7,408 nt of DNA, taken from contig CAMLFJ010000153.1 in assembly GCA_946479205.1 (NCBI GenBank), positions 1-7,408 of the forward strand, read 5' to 3'. Below, in pieces: positions 6,408 through 7,408 of this stretch. The translations under genes and the position numbers were made by a program. Origin of the DNA: an uncultured bacterium. GTDB taxonomy: Bacteria > Methylomirabilota > Methylomirabilia > Rokubacteriales > CSP1-6. A model generated the notes under the pieces. It saw only the letters and a program-made list of their open reading frames with translations, made no database searches and had not been told where the DNA came from. The stretch's first letter is position 1, and the number at the start of each line of letters is the position of its first letter.

Positions 6408-7408
6408 CTGAACGAGATCCGGATCGCCCTCCTGGGCCTGGGCACCGTCGGCTGCGGCGTGGTCAAGGTGCTCCAGAGCCACGGCGCCGAGATGGCCGAG
6501 CGCGCCGGCTGCCGGCTCGTCCTCGGGCAGGTGGTGGACGCCGACCTCACGCGCCCGCGTGACGGCATCGACCTGGCCCGCCTGCCGCTCGGCGGCGACG
6601 CCAACCGGGCCATCGACGATCCCTCGGTGCAGATCGTCATCGAGCTGATCGGCGGCCTCGAGCCCGCGCGCACCTTCATCCTCCGGGCGCTCGCGGCGGG
6701 CAAGCACGTGGTCACCGCCAACAAGGCGCTCCTGGCCCACCATGGGGCCGAGCTGTTCGAGGAGGCGCGGCGCCGGCGGGTCATGCTCGGCTTCGAGGCG
6801 GCGGTGGCGGGCGGCATCCCGCTCATCCGCGCGGTCAAGGACGGGCTGCCCGCGAACCGCATCCTGTCCACCTTCGGCATCGTCAACGGCACCTGCAACT
6901 ACATCCTGTCCAAGATGACCGACGAGGGGCGGGACTTCGGCGAGGTCCTGAAGGAAGCGCAGGCCCACGGCTACGCGGAGTCCGATCCGACCCTCGACAT
7001 CGAGGGCATGGACTCGGCCCACAAGCTGCAGATCCTGGCCACCCTCGCCTTCCGCACGTCGGTGGACCTCAAGGACATCTACACCGAGGGCATCACCGCG
7101 GTGACCCAGCAGGACGTGGTCAACGCCACCGAGCTCGGCTACCGCATCAAGCTGCTCGCCATCGCCAAGGCCTCCGAGGGCGGTCTGGAGGCCCGCGTCC
7201 ACCCGACGATGATTCCCGCCGGCTCGCCCATGGCCGCCGTCTCCGGCGTCTTCAACGCCGTATTCATGACCGGCGACAACGTGGGCAACCTCATGTTCTA
7301 CGGCCGCGGCGCCGGCCAGCTCCCGACCGCGTCCGCGATCTGGTCCGACGCGCTCGAGATCGCGCGACGGGTCGCCCACGGGATTCCCGCGCTCGACATC
7401 GATCTCCC
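6408..7408 (+). CDS. hom: Homoserine dehydrogenase (3' partial, CTG start)
   Basis: NAD(P)-dependent homoserine dehydrogenase, which reduces aspartate semialdehyde to homoserine on the path to threonine and methionine. The visible 333 residues run off the window; full proteins are about 430 aa with a C-terminal ACT domain, which is not seen here. The Rossmann motif GLGTVG is at 10-15, the cofactor-binding segment IELIGG at 78-83, TANK with K106 at 103-106, FEAAVAGGIP at 129-138, the substrate loop GIVNGTCNYIL at 157-167, and the catalytic Asp202/Lys206 pair lies in EGMDSAHKL. The start is unusual: no in-frame ATG, GTG or TTG exists from at least base 6291 to the Rossmann loop. CTG 6408 gives a family-like N-terminus (M)NEIRIALLGLGTVG, whereas the next candidate, GTG 6459, would delete the nucleotide-binding motif. 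A weak GGCGAG lies 8 nt upstream. It follows alaC by 20 nt and is probably co-transcribed. Confidence 0.94.
   Translation, partial: MNEIRIALLGLGTVGCGVVKVLQSHGAEMAERAGCRLVLGQVVDADLTRPRDGIDLARLPLGGDANRAIDDPSVQIVIELIGGLEPARTFILRALAAGKHVVTANKALLAHHGAELFEEARRRRVMLGFEAAVAGGIPLIRAVKDGLPANRILSTFGIVNGTCNYILSKMTDEGRDFGEVLKEAQAHGYAESDPTLDIEGMDSAHKLQILATLAFRTSVDLKDIYTEGITAVTQQDVVNATELGYRIKLLAIAKASEGGLEARVHPTMIPAGSPMAAVSGVFNAVFMTGDNVGNLMFYGRGAGQLPTASAIWSDALEIARRVAHGIPALDIDL

Noticed and set aside
6018..7379. Long minus-strand open frame (453 codons) opposite alaC and hom
   Set aside because: The + strand encodes two well-recognised enzymes through this stretch. The minus frame yields a low-complexity H/D/G/R/V-rich protein with no family resemblance, as expected from antisense frames in GC-rich genes.

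Overview
This is a GC-rich window (roughly two-thirds G+C, with strong G/C preference at third codon positions) that carries seven protein genes with little space between them. Nothing in it looks like a phage, plasmid, transposon or CRISPR locus. Gene content, base composition and the bactofilin/M23 pair suggest a diderm soil- or sediment-type bacterium, for example a Rokubacteria/NC10-like or proteobacterial lineage. No rRNA or other marker gene is present, so the taxonomic guess is weak.

Layout. (1) Positions 2-2762 and on to 3580, + strand: the end of an oligopeptide/dipeptide ABC importer operon, dppD (5' end cut by the window) and dppF, which encode the two ATPases. A 76-bp gap with a perfect 10-bp-stem hairpin follows, which looks like a dispersed intergenic repeat. 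Next comes a DapA-superfamily aldolase/lyase that keeps the Schiff-base lysine but lacks the tyrosine and arginine of true dihydrodipicolinate synthase, and 5 nt later an alpha/beta hydrolase. These four genes may form one uptake-and-catabolism unit. (2) 3597-4920, - strand: a bactofilin followed 10 nt later by a membrane-anchored, coiled-coil M23 (LytM-type) endopeptidase, a classic cell-shape/cell-wall pair. It converges on the hydrolase. (3) 4921-5214: a 294-bp divergent intergenic region with a good sigma70-type promoter facing right, a weaker one facing left, a 13-bp near-identical element at both -35 sites in opposite orientation, a 14-bp tandem repeat and a short hairpin. (4) 5215-7408, + strand: alaC (PLP alanine aminotransferase), then 20 nt later hom (homoserine dehydrogenase, 3' end cut by the window). 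The only start codon that gives hom a complete Rossmann N-terminus is CTG.

Function. The right-hand operon makes amino acids (alanine; homoserine for threonine/methionine). The central minus-strand pair shapes or remodels peptidoglycan. The left-hand operon imports peptide-like compounds and probably processes a small carboxylated metabolite. I see no wholly new system. The points most worth a second look are the non-canonical hom start with a stop-codon-in-the-loop hairpin just before it, the atypical DapA-like enzyme coupled to a hydrolase, and the architecture of the divergent promoter region.
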